From: Physcomitrium patens
Lineage: Eukaryota > Streptophyta > Bryopsida > Funariales > Funariaceae
DNA length: 64,000 bases
Assembly: GCF_000002425.4 (NCBI RefSeq)
Contig: NC_037267.1
Coordinates: 4,653,407-4,717,406, forward strand
Reading direction: 5' to 3'
Below the pieces are notes generated by a model. That model had not been told where the DNA came from. It made no database searches and worked only from the letters and a program-made list of their open reading frames with translations. Below, in pieces: positions 44,620 through 56,254 of this stretch; position 1 is the first letter of the stretch; every line of letters begins with the position of its first letter. The position numbers were made by a program, and so were the translations under genes.

Positions 44620-46382
44620 GCGATAGCAGTGAAGACGAAGTTCCAAAGCGAGGTCAGATAAAATTACTCTAGCATAGAGCAGAGTCATCACAATCAACAT
44701 CAAATCACATAGTTTAAGTAAAACGCAAATGTCCCGATTTTTTCATCGCCAAGAATACATGCCGACATAAGGAAAAACAACACCAACCCAGTCTCTGGTG
44801 CCCCAACCTAAACCAAAACTCAACAATACATTCAAAGCTCAAATCCTGTAAGCTAATCTATACAGCACTATTCAAACGTCAATACTATACCGATCGTCAA
44901 ATCATGTGCAGAGGCAATTGAAGTGGATCTGAGACCTCAGAGACGAAGGCGACCCTGGGCATTAGACACCTGGACTGAGTAAATTCCGCCCGCGAATCAT
45001 ACCGAATCTTAAGCAGGTGACGAGCCAGTGAGAAGCTGTTGCTATTGCGAAAACCCTAACAAAATGCACACAAGCTGAGCACCACAGGATTACACACTGC
45101 AGCGATACGGTTACGACTGTGCTTTCCCTGGTGATATTCCCAGCTCAAGGTGGTAGCAAAAATCGGAGTAGCCGAATCTTGGAGACTGAGGTACCGCGTC
45201 TGAAACTGCCAAATGGAATCGGATCTACCCTGCCCTATTGTCAAGGACGAGCGTACTGAACATGCGACATCATCGAAACGTTGACACGGACTTCATTTGT
45301 TCCACGTGGTTCGACATGTGCGGAAGAAGGATTTTGACCGTGCTCCGGAGGCAAGGAACGATATCCGAAGGAGTTTCCAGGAGTTACCCAAGCGGCATTC
45401 CAAGTCGAGTTACTCCTGTAATTTCGGCGAGGCATTGTACCCAACCGAAGTGGTTAAACGTAGCGGATATTCGCTGTTCCCTTTGGCGGGGGTGCGGGAT
45501 TGCAGGAATATGTGGACAAGATCATGATATCCCAGCTGGGCGTGGATGGCACCCAGCATCAGGCTCTACGGATTCGATCTCCACGTCAGCATTGAATGAA
45601 TCTATGCTTCTCACTGCAGTATTTGAGATCTATCTCATTCTCATCGTCGATAATCAGATACCGGAACATTACCACTAGCATTCAATACGACCTCGATACT
45701 TATTACTACTAGGGGCAGCCATTTGGACTGACTTTCCGCCACCCTTATTTCTACGTGACGATTTGATTCGACTTTACTACCCAATGGAAGTAATCGATTC
45801 GGGCTTTTATTTTCGTAATGCAGACTCCCTTTGCTGGTTGTGGACTTGAAGCTGCTCTCCATCTCGGGGCCTGGTTTTCGTGTGAAATGGTTGTTTGAGG
45901 CAACATCTGAAGATATTGCATTGAATTACTTATCTAAACTCTTGTGCAGCAAATTTACACAATATTTGTAGTTGGGGACTTGAGTGTGTCTTGATCTTAC
46001 CACTTCCTTTGATCTAATTCAGGAGTTGCAGGTCTTTATGGTCGCCACTGATCGTGCATCACCGCTGTAGATGTGTGAACGAAGCCTCCTTCGCAACTTA
46101 CACAAAAGCTCTATTTTTGCAGAACAGGTGCCATTCTCGCTCTCTGACCAGCTTAATGATGGACAAATATTGTTAGTAATGCATAAAATATTGGTAAAAT
46201 GGGTACATGGTCAATAGAGGAAAACATAAGTTCTAAAAATACTTAAATGTCTCCTATTCAACTTTGAGAATTTTAATTCCTCAAATTCAATCCAAAACTT
46301 GGACAAATTTTAAAAAGTTATCCTAAAGTTATCTTTTTTCAAAGACCAAAAGTGGAATTAAAAAGAAATTGTTTCATGTATG

Positions 46383-46386
<4 letters not shown>

Positions 46387-46416
<30 letters not shown>
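46387..46416. repeat. (TA)n microsatellite
   Basis: About 30 bases of TA repeats. Confidence 0.95.
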
Positions 46417-46422
<6 letters not shown>

Positions 46423-46459
46423 TACATACACACAATAAGTTGTTATCATTATAACAGCT

Positions 46460-46590
46460 TGTTTTTAACATACTAAGATCACTAAAAAGTACAATTTTAT
46501 ATTTACTTTATAATTGTCACTCTTGTTATTCTAACTAGATGCTAGTTGATAATATGATTAGATAAACTAGTGTTACATTAACACTCTCTC
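46460..46590 (-). repeat. Copia LTR fragment (inverted partner at 48838)
   Basis: On the minus strand it starts TGTTAATGTAACAC directly after a purine tract (GCTAAAGAGAGAG, 46591-46603). About 125 bases match 48838-48965 in inverted orientation, with scattered differences (shared core gatgctagttgataat). Confidence 0.65.
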
Positions 46591-46711
46591 TTTAGCTAAA
46601 TTGTCAATTGAAATAGAAATTTGATTTAATATTGACATTATTGACCTTTGATGTATTTGATAAATAGCTTATAATTCTTTTTTCATCACAACAAAGAAGT
46701 TTTTTCTTCAA

Positions 46712-46996
46712 TTAAGCCTTGTGCTTCAAAAGACATAATGGCTTTGTAAATATATACTCTTTTGATAACTTGAGTATCAATATATTGTCATAAAAAATAA
46801 TATTAAATGTCAATGTATTTTTAATGCTTGTAGAATTTTGGATTCTTGGCCAAAGATATATAAGATTAGAAATTTTAATAGAGTGTAATGAAAATTTTAA
46901 CTTAAAATCCAAGCTTATTAATGAGTGATTGAAGACAAAAAAAAATACTTTTGTTGTAGTGGCAATTCCAGTATATTTGACTTCATTGTATAACAA
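46712..46996 (-). pseudogene. Ty1/copia RNase H remnant
   Basis: Minus-strand reading shows the degenerate copia RNase H pattern: NEVKYTGIATTTK (for the EAEY...ATKE stretch), ISNLIYL and NTLTFNIIFYDN (for the tKHIDIqyHFI stretch), then FTKPL. It lies upstream of the LTR fragment at 46460-46590 in the same orientation, as expected at the end of a copia element. Open for 94 codons but highly diverged. Confidence 0.6.
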
Positions 46997-48194
46997 GGTT
47001 ACTATTGCTCACTAAGTTGTTATTAAATTGAAAAATTTAGCCATAGGTGGATTATCTTATGTGAAGGTGACCAACCTAATATGCATTATCCTAGCTAATA
47101 ATTAAATATTTAATAATTATTAGAGATAGAAAATATTCGTTCTAAGACAAAGTGAGTATTTTTATCTTTTGATTATATTGTATTTAGATATCTAGTAAGT
47201 ACTTTAGTTCATAATTGTTAGTCATCAAAAAATTTTGAAGAAAAATATCTTTATGAGTTAAAAGATGTTAGAAATCATCAAAGATTAGAAAAAAAAGGTT
47301 GCCAATATAGAGGCTAATAAGAATAAATTCTTATTGTGAATGCTTGAAGTAGACATTTGTATTATATTTTCATTTTATAAAGCTTTAGCTAATAAAACAT
47401 TCATTAATTAATTTATATTAAATTCTTGATGTGTGCAAAAAGCTATACAAAACTTTGAGTAAGAGTCAAACTTTTTTTTCACTACTAGAGACAATAAAAC
47501 CCTTTGGCTAAATAATATAAATTTATTTTTAAATTTATTTTTTTTAAATTCTTTATTTACATCCATTTAATCAATATAGAAGGCATTTTATCTATTTTTA
47601 AGTTTTCTTTGCAATAAGAGATGTATATATTTTTATCCACAGCACTACATTAGTATATTGATTTAAGACCAATAATTGCAAATTGAATTAAATTGAGCTC
47701 CAAAACTTGAGATATGAAGGCTTAAACATAAGCTACTCTACTATGGAATTAATAGATTCCTACTTAATAAACATATATGCATCTTTTAAAAACAAAAAAA
47801 ACCATCAAAACTAAATAAGTATTTTTTACAAAACTTTTTGCTAGTTTCTTCCTAATAGTGATTATTTTTCTACACAAGAAAAAACTTTAAATCTCATTCA
47901 TTTTTTAAAAACCCTCTCATAATTTGTTATCTCTCTAATATATTCCAATCTTTCTTTATTTTATTTAAGATGTCTCCTAATGTCTCTTTAAGTTTCATTT
48001 TTTGTTTTACTTGTTTTATGGCTTGACTCATTTCATCTAAGTCATCTTTGCTCTTGTTCTTCTATTTCTTTATTCAATACAACCTCTCTTTAATTTGCAA
48101 ATATCATACTATTGTCTTTAAGATTTGGAGCTCTCATTCTTTTATATTGCTTTAGAGCTCCTTTGTTAAATTATAGCCAATTTTTTTGTGGTTT

Positions 48195-48231
<37 letters not shown>

Positions 48232-48837
48232 CTAGAGAAAACATCGAACTTATGTTCTTTATTAATACTTTTAAAAAAAAACCAATTAGAATTATTAAGA
48301 CTCCAAATATAAATTAAAAGTAGAATTTAGATTAAAGATCAAAAAATTAAAAAACAAAAAAACAAAAAAAAATATTAAAAAGTAAATAAAAAATAAATAA
48401 AAATCCATAATTCCATCTTGGATAGTTAGAATAGTGCTTCAAGAATTTGGAAAGGCTTTGAAGAACAAAATAACTTGTTTTCAATGATTCTTAGCTTCTT
48501 TATTAAATTAGATGATGGATTGCTAAGACCCTAAAAAAAATAACATTAGAATATGGCATAGTTGTTTGTGTAAGTATATTTGATTAATTTTGTTGTATTT
48601 TTTATATAGTTGTTTAATTTGATCCCACAAGAAATTTGATAAAACAAGTGGAAAAAAATAAATCAACTACTTCTCACCGTGATAAAGAAGTATGTCCAAT
48701 TGAGCTTTCAAAGCTTTAAGCTTCTAAGCAATATAACCATCAATAACAAAATAAAAAAAGGCAGCTTTTGTACAATCCTATACACTCTATAATTTAAAAC
48801 CAAATAATACACAGATTGATTCTTGGAAATTGTTGTC
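46997..48837. other. AT-rich DNA between inverted LTR-like repeats
   Basis: Very AT-rich with a (TA)n run at 48199-48229. Probably decayed copia interior on the minus strand, but no domain is readable. Confidence 0.4.
48199..48229. repeat. (TA)n microsatellite
   Basis: 31 bases of AT repeats. Confidence 0.95.
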
Positions 48838-48965
48838 TTGTTAATGTAATATTAGTTTATCCAATTAGATTATCAACTAGCATCTAGTCAACTTAGCAAG
48901 AGTCACAACTATAGAATAAATATAAAGTTGCACCTTTTAGTGAACTTAATATATAAACAATGTAT
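48838..48965 (+). repeat. LTR-like repeat, inverted relative to 46460-46590
   Basis: Starts TGTTAATGTAATATTAG and continues with actagcatctagtc. It matches the inverse of 46460-46590. No coding sequence or polypurine tract precedes it, so it is a solo or broken LTR. Confidence 0.6.
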
Positions 48966-49529
48966 TATTCAAATGCATCTCCAATGAGAACCATAAATTA
49001 ATATTTAGTACCCATATGAAACAAATGATAATAAAAACAACAACAATTTATATAACTAGAAAAGCCCTCCAATCAATTAATTACTCATGAATTAACTTTA
49101 AGCACGAACGATCACAGTTCGTTAGAAGGATCCACCCAGCACTTGGAATGTGCCGTTTGTGTTGCATAAGACTCTCTTGTTCAGAGTGTGGCTCATTACG
49201 CAACTTCCAACAAAAATATGCCAGACTAAATGCTATCCTGTGCTTCAGTAACACACGATTGATTCCTGGTGTCAACAAAATACGTAATATAAGTTAGTTG
49301 ATTTTGACTTCTGCAAAACATATTGCTTCTCCCAGGTGATTCTGCGCGATGTGCTCTAAAAGTTACTTATCGAAGTATTCTGGATTATCACAACTGTCCC
49401 ATTCATAACTTTACTCTCAAATTGACTACTATCTGATGCATCAAATAATAAAATGAGCAACGTATTACTGCTTCATACTGCAAATCATCTTGAACCTAGG
49501 TTATACCTTTGTGGAGGTTATTAGATTGG
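48966..49529. other. 3' flank of the beta-galactosidase gene
   Basis: AT-rich at first, then likely 3' UTR of the minus-strand gene. No other feature seen. Confidence 0.5.
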
Positions 49530-51525
49530 TCAATAAGATTCTGGTAAAAGTGATGGTTTTCTCTCGCTCGGATTGTCGTATGCTCCGAGAGGTTGCTGCC
49601 ACTGGTAGTCAAGGTAAGTTGGTTGCACAGGTTCATGAGAAGCTTGCGGGCTCTTATGTGGAGAACAATGAACCTGCACAGCTAGACTTTTGGAAACACC
49701 AGGGCAAGGATCGATAGATCCAAAAAACTTCCTTTGGACAGGTATGTAACACTGTTGCTTGCCAATGCAAACCTACAAACACAACATTGCCCAGTGAGGA
49801 CTCCACTACAAGTAAGATCATCAGACAAACAGCAGCAACCTACAGCAAAAACTTATAGGTCGTTAAGCAGTAATCAGTGAACCAACACCTTAGACATGCG
49901 AACGGTCTGCTGGTGACAGAATCTTTTACATTAAAATCTTACTTTTCTTTGGTGCTAGTAACAAAGAAGGTTTAACTCTGTCTTGTAAAACTCAAGATGG
50001 TGAATCAATAACCTTTGGTGCCACGAGGTGGGTTGCAGGATTTACCTTACGCACAGCCTCCATGCTTTTATTTGCGTGGCAGGTACCATGTTGGAAGTGA
50101 CCACAAGAGCCTCTTGGATTGCCAAAGCTTGCAAATTTGATTTTAGTTATATGCTGGCCAGCTGCACACTCAAGTAGCATCTCCGCAGGATTATTGAATG
50201 CGTCTATCGAACGATGAGGGCGCCAAGTTCGAATAGGTGGAGGTTGAGACTCATTAATGTGAGCACATACTGCATGAGCTGATCGTGTGACAACAGAAAC
50301 TTTCGAAATATCACCTCCAATCTCCTCGAAGAGCACTAACAGGTTCCCGGTAGCTTGCAGCCAAGCACGAGGAATATGATACCTGCATTTACCATAACTA
50401 AATGAAACAAAGTGTTTGCATGGGCAAGTGAGACCTGATAACATATCGGCATGAACATACAAATTCTAGATGCTAAAACATACATAGAGGAAGAAAATCT
50501 CACTCTTGTAAATGGATGTTGACAAGATGTGCTTAGTTGCAGAAAGCGAGCACTTGACACGACAAGAAGCGACTTAGCCAACATTTGAAAGTGTATCACT
50601 TGCCAGCGTTGCGAGGGCTCTCCACAATTGGTGCGGCATTTATTCGTGTTGTAGGCGCCTCGGTAGTCACACGTTTCGCAGCCAGATTGTGGGGCAACCA
50701 TCAGAAAATAACGGCCCAGGTGGTGGCCATTTATCCAGGCTTGACCTTTCCCCATACTCCCCAAGTCCAGAGCAACAGGATCTGTACCTCCGGGTGCGTC
50801 AAAAGTGGTCTGTAAAAAAGGAGCTACTGTTTTAATGACACGAAAATTAGGCTTTCGTTCCAGAAACCCGCGTACGAAGTTGTTCTTACTTTGCACTGCT
50901 TTCAACTTTTATTCAACATGCTTACTCTTACATTCCTGATTACTCTGCTACTTAGCATAACACAATATGTACAGTATTTGTTGTTTGCTCCTCCAATACT
51001 AGTCAATTGCATCATCACCACGCTAACACGAGTCAACTCCTCAATAATGGACCTGCTCAACATACCTTGTACCAAGTAAGGTAAGAAGCATTTGTAAACG
51101 AAGATGAATCCCAAGAAAAACCGTCTGCTGTACCATTGTGAAAAAGTTTGAGCTCCTCTCCTCGAAGTCCAACCTGAACGGAGAAAGTTGCAGAGGAAAA
51201 AACCAGACTACAAGTCAGGTATGGCCTTCAGGAGCTGATGCAAGAAACTTAAAGAGTAATAAAAATTTTACACACATACGAGTTGTACACTTAGACATTC
51301 TTCGGTAAGCTACCATCTCAGAGAACAATAAGAACGAAAAGGTCACCTGATATGACCACTCAGCTGTCGATAAGCTTAAATTACCGTATGGCAATCCCGT
51401 TACTGACACGGATCCTCGAATTCCTGCACCCCAAGTCTCTAAATACGCACCGTAATTCTGCCATCATCAATGTGTTAATTACTGCCGATGCTTGTATTTC
51501 TATCGAAACTAAGAAATAACAGGAA

Positions 51526-51561
<36 letters not shown>

Positions 51562-54500
51562 ATAACGTTATGGCGACGGTAATATAAAGTCAGCAGGAAA
51601 GTTCTTTTACTTATCGGTTGAAAGACATGAACTCAGAATGGAAGGGTTGCATGAAGGACCTGCAATCCCAGAGTCATGCTTAGTAAGTCAATACTGTTCT
51701 TCCCGTCCTTCAATGTAATGGGTTGCACCACTTGAATATTCCATCCCATTGCACTACCTGCTCGTACAGCCAGGAAATCAGGCTCCGTTGGTATACAAAG
51801 AAGATGATACATGAAAATAAAAATGATTTCAGTAATAAGGATAACAAGGAAGCCCCAAGTATCAAGCCATGCTGCTGCATGGGATCACTAAATTTATCAA
51901 TGAAATATTAGAGAGGGAAGACCGACAGATCGTTAAAGTTATACCTGCAAGTTTTCCGTTGACGAAGATATGTACTGCATCGCGCATTGTGCCGAGAACT
52001 AGATTTGCTTCCGTGCCAGACACATCTGAAGTCACACCTTCGCTGGTGATCGTGATACTTTATGTTGCACAAGAAACTCCATTAGACATGGCTCACGCAA
52101 CCATCAAGAGATCAATGTATATCTCAAGGCAGTAAAGCAAGTACCTAAATTTTCAAATTAAAGCATGATGTAAACAAGGATCGCTAAGGAGGTTGATTAT
52201 TTAAAAATTTCAATGAGTATGTTGCAGGAGCAAGTAAGAACTGGCAACAACTTAGAGACCTAGGAAGATATGATTAGAAAGCTACCTGGTTGAATACCAA
52301 AGGTAATCAGAGGTATCTTTGGTAATATTAAGTTGTTCAAGTAAGCTGTTTGAAACGGTTGTTCCAGAACCTCTAATGCCAAATGGCTCCGCAGATGCCT
52401 GCCATTTCAGATTTGCAAACACTCCGCCGTCGGAGATATGATCATGCACAAGCGTGTTGGACGGCAAGAAAATATCACCTCTTGAATTTGAGGGAGCTAT
52501 TCTCATTCTTGTCACAGTCGTCTGAGCTCCTATCTGTATGAAAGTACTGGATAGTTAGGAATGTACGGTGATTCAGAATATATTTAGAGCTACATAGCCA
52601 CCAAGTCAATAAGATGAGCCTTGCTTCGTTTTTGACAAACTACAGAGGGGCAATTTGACAGCTGTTGGTCTGGGGGTAGACTGGGTCTGGAGTGATCAAT
52701 GATTGACCTTTAGCGGTGAAAGTAGACTGATATCTACATCAACGAGTTACAAATGTGTTAGAAGGAAGAAAAGAAATGCTCGAAGACGAAAATCACCTGG
52801 GCCGTGTTGAACGCGACATTCTTGCAATCAGGTAAGATGCTGACTGACCATGCTGGAAGCACGTACGACTCGCCTTGAAATTGTACAGTGACACTATTTT
52901 CACTATCGATATTCGCAAGAAAAGCAGCACAATGTCCATTTGCTGAGTACTCATGTGCCTGTTTCAAGTCCCAACGTTAGACATTTGAGTTCTACATTAA
53001 TGACTCATGTGTTGAAGTTATTTATGTGACCAATATATCTCTAAACATAATTCCAACAACATTTTTATATTCAAGTGTACAATCGACGTCGAGTATCATT
53101 TTCAGAAGTGGAAGGTTGATGGCAATAAAATTCAATCTACTACAAAATTCCAAACTGAAATGAAAAAAGGCGTGATCATCAATAGTCGGAACCTCTTGAT
53201 TCGAACCAATCCAAGTGGACTGAGGTACTGTGTCCACGGCAGTTAGTGCAGGCTCGCAGAGCTTGATAGCAGCGTGAAGATCTTTCAGGTGTCCCCACTT
53301 TGGTTGTCTTATTAGTCCTGCATTGAGGTGTCATACACATTCGTTAAAAATAAAATTCCAACCATCACGCTGTAGTTTGCCTCGTCATACTTGAACTTAA
53401 AGTAAAAATACAGAACCATGAATTATCCTTAGAAAGACGCACCATATTCATCAATGGGAGCATCATAATCGTATGTCGTCGTCATAAATGGTCCTCCAGC
53501 AGTGCGAGCAAAGTTGGTGCCTCCGAAGTACTATTAAGACAACTCAGACAAGCATAAATTGATTAGAAATTCTGTTGTAAAGCATCTAATTAAAGTTTCT
53601 TAATCTTTTGCTTAGAAATTTTTTATTGAATAATTATACTGAACTTCAATATTCCGAGAGCCTGGTTCAATTCCCACCATGTAATAGTTTTGAAAACTTC
53701 CTCCGCGCTGAAAAAATCGAGCAACAGCAAATGCATTGTCTTCTACTGGTCTGTGAGGAGCAGCCTGTCCCCAATTTTGAAACCTACATACACCCATTCT
53801 TCAAAAATATAAAAGAGAAGAATGAAAGAAAACGTTAAGAAAATCGAATCAAACCTAGGGGAAAAAATTGAGAATACCATAATCCATTTTGCAAACCACC
53901 ATTGTGCAGCAAAGAGAAAACTAACGGAGAAATTACCAGCCATTCCAATCCTCCGTCCATAGAATTGGTTTTAAGGCGGTATTGGGCTTCCACCCGTCGC
54001 AATAAAACCCATTACAAGTGTTTATCTGAGCAAGGCCAAGTCATAGAAGCTGTCAATGTCATTACGACCAGCCATATGCCTAATTGGAAATCCACCAGCA
54101 TAAGTCTTACTTTCACATGAAAACAGTTCGTAACATCGACAAAGACAAACTATCAGCTTCACATGCCATACTAACAGCATAACTAAGGGATCTCACGATG
54201 TTTGCAGGGGCATCCTCCTGTTTGCACATAATCCAAGGTACACGTGTATCAAGGCTGAGAGCCATGTCGGCTGCCCACTGAACATATCGCTTTCCTCCAT
54301 CACCAAACTGCGATTCAATGTCCCCATATTCGTTCTCGATCTATAACCGGAACGCGTTAGCAGTGCTTGCCATCAAGGCGAAACAAAGTAGTGTTATTGA
54401 ATAGCAAGATGATATTGATAACCTCGTGTACTACAATGCGATCATAACAATCAAACAACAACTAACGCTTTCTCCAACTACCTGAGCCATAATAATAGGT

Positions 54501-56254
54501 CCTCCTTGCCACGAAAAAAGTTCATTTTCCTTCATTAAGTTCACAATCTTGCTCGTAAACCCCTGCATCGCAACCTGGACTCAAAGCACCAACAGCAACA
54601 ATTGAGCAAGTGCATGTCTAGTGCGCTCAGATATTTTGGATACAAAGTGCAGTCACCGGTGATGGAATTATTGCGTACATTACGACTGGCACCTATGAAC
54701 ATCAGCTTCATCATTAACTAGAAAAATACCATCTTGACATCCGCTGCTTTTGTTTGATATGATTAGAGTGAATTTCCAGGCCGTAAAAAATTATAATTTC
54801 TAGAGCTGGAGGTGTATTTTCCGCTAAGTGATGACGGTGATAGAGTAACTCTTTACCTTGAAGGGTTCGTTGTCGGTACGGAACACAATTCCAGGAATCT
54901 CTTTCAACCAATACGGGAATCCACTGCACCAAATCATACATGACACCGCTGTTGGGATGCAATACACATGCATGAAGACTATTCTAACTTCCAGTTATGG
55001 CGCCAGCTACTCAGCAACTGGTCACTTTGTTTCTGTACAAGTGAATTGCAGAGCTCTGATCATAAGTCATACCCGAAGTTCCATTCTGCGCAAACGTACG
55101 GGCCGATACGGAGGTGGAAGTAGAGTCCAGCTTGCTTCACTAGCTTTATAAACTTGACCAGATCATATCTGCCCTCGAAGTTATACTACAAGACAGAAAT
55201 TCAGGTAACCACTAAGAAAATCTGATGTATAAACCTGGTGCACGATCAACTTGGAGTAATGCGATGACTCGTATTTGGTGCTATATCTATTTCCTACAAG
55301 TAAAAAAACCCTCCCTTGCACGAACATTTCATACATGTACAATAACAAATGGTATCCAACTCGGATTTTGAAATATCCTGAGTGTGTTTAGCTACATTCA
55401 AGAAACAGAAGGTCCATGGAATACCAACCTGGCCTTGCTCAGGCTCATGGCCATTCCAGAAGACATAAGTTTGCACCACATCTGCACCTCCGTCCTTGGC
55501 ATGTTGTATTATGCTTGGCCACATCTTTTTAACAAAGCTTTTCGTTAGCATCTTAAGATAAGTTGTGTGTAACAAGTTCAAACATGTATCTTTCTGGTAG
55601 TGAGATGATGAAACCTTCAAAGACTAGTACATGAGAAAGCATAGAGTTCAAGGATCAAAATGCTGGAAGGCACCTGGCAAACAACCAGCATGTGAAATTA
55701 CAGATACTGAAGCTTACATAACAGATTCCCAAAACCACACAAAAAGAATACACATGTTCGACGAGAAACTGTCTGCATAATAAGGGCATTAAAATGGCCA
55801 AAATACTATCGAGTTGTCCCACATACTAGATCTCAGAAAAGACAACTTCATGTGGAAACCAATTGAGCGGCTATCATGGAGGAGCGAGCACGAGACGCGT
55901 TAGACACAACGATCATATTTGACTCCAAAAGAAGTAAGGCACTCGTTCTGATAAGTTCAAGCTAGACCTATAAACTCCTATTACTTTCAATTGATTATCA
56001 AGATCAGAGATAATTGATGCAAGAAAATGAAGAATATCAACAGTGAATTATATGTAGAACATAGAAATGACCTCAGGCGTGGCACGAGGGTAGTGTATGC
56101 CCGCGGAGATGAGCATACGACGCTCGCCATCGATCAAGACTGCACGCTGATCGTAAGTCACATTGACAGGCTTCCGTACACACGCTCTTGTCGTAAACGC
56201 TGTTACGCTCAATAGTAAGAATAATAATTGCAAAGAATAGCCTAAGCTGGCCAT
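49530..56254 (-). CDS. GH35 beta-galactosidase with C-terminal galactose-binding lectin domain, 909 aa
   Basis: Secreted wall enzyme that removes terminal beta-galactose from galactans or arabinogalactan proteins. Nineteen exons: 56254-56072, 55524-55429, 55185-55073, 54923-54857, 54574-54482, 54340-54197, 54025-53937, 53783-53678, 53530-53443, 53317-53193, 52958-52797, 52533-52286, 52057-51945, 51757-51660, 51457-51347, 51173-51066, 50809-50604, 50382-50046, 49772-49530. All keep frame; the intron after 50604 starts GC (GCAAGT), the others are GT-AG. Signal peptide [15 protein letters not shown]35 core: [20 protein letters not shown], acid/base Glu127 in CAEWNFGG, IENEYGD, nucleophile Glu257 in WTEDWNGW. 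C-terminal Cys-rich SUEL lectin ([18 protein letters not shown] ... DPCPGV), then a polar tail. ATG 56254 gives the signal peptide. Intact. Confidence 0.95.
50602..50603 (-). other. GC 5' splice site in the beta-galactosidase gene
   Basis: Minus strand CGCTG|GCAAGTG. Only this donor joins in frame to the next exon (G|TATCATATTCCTCG), giving RWYHIPR as in relatives. The flanking bases are the strong consensus typical of GC-AG introns. Confidence 0.8.
51529..51557. repeat. (TA)n microsatellite in a beta-galactosidase intron
   Basis: 29 bases of AT repeats inside the 202-bp intron 51458-51659. Its length will vary between individuals. Confidence 0.95.

Larger units (their letters stand above)
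44421..46459. other. Upstream of PSD; no gene recognised
   Basis: Contains the PSD promoter/leader side (minus strand) and about 1 kb of mid-GC DNA with long but uninformative open frames (for example 45238-45678). From about 46150 the DNA is AT-rich, with a (TA)n tract at 46387-46416. No RNA gene seen. Confidence 0.5.

Noticed and set aside
45238-45678. 146-codon plus-strand open frame
   Set aside because: Residue composition and lack of motifs or splice context do not support a protein; overlapping frames on both strands are equally open.
46460-48965. A DNA transposon with ~125-bp terminal inverted repeats
   Set aside because: The ends start TGTTAATG, a purine tract and copia RNase H sit inside, and no target duplication was found; inverted LTR copies fit better.
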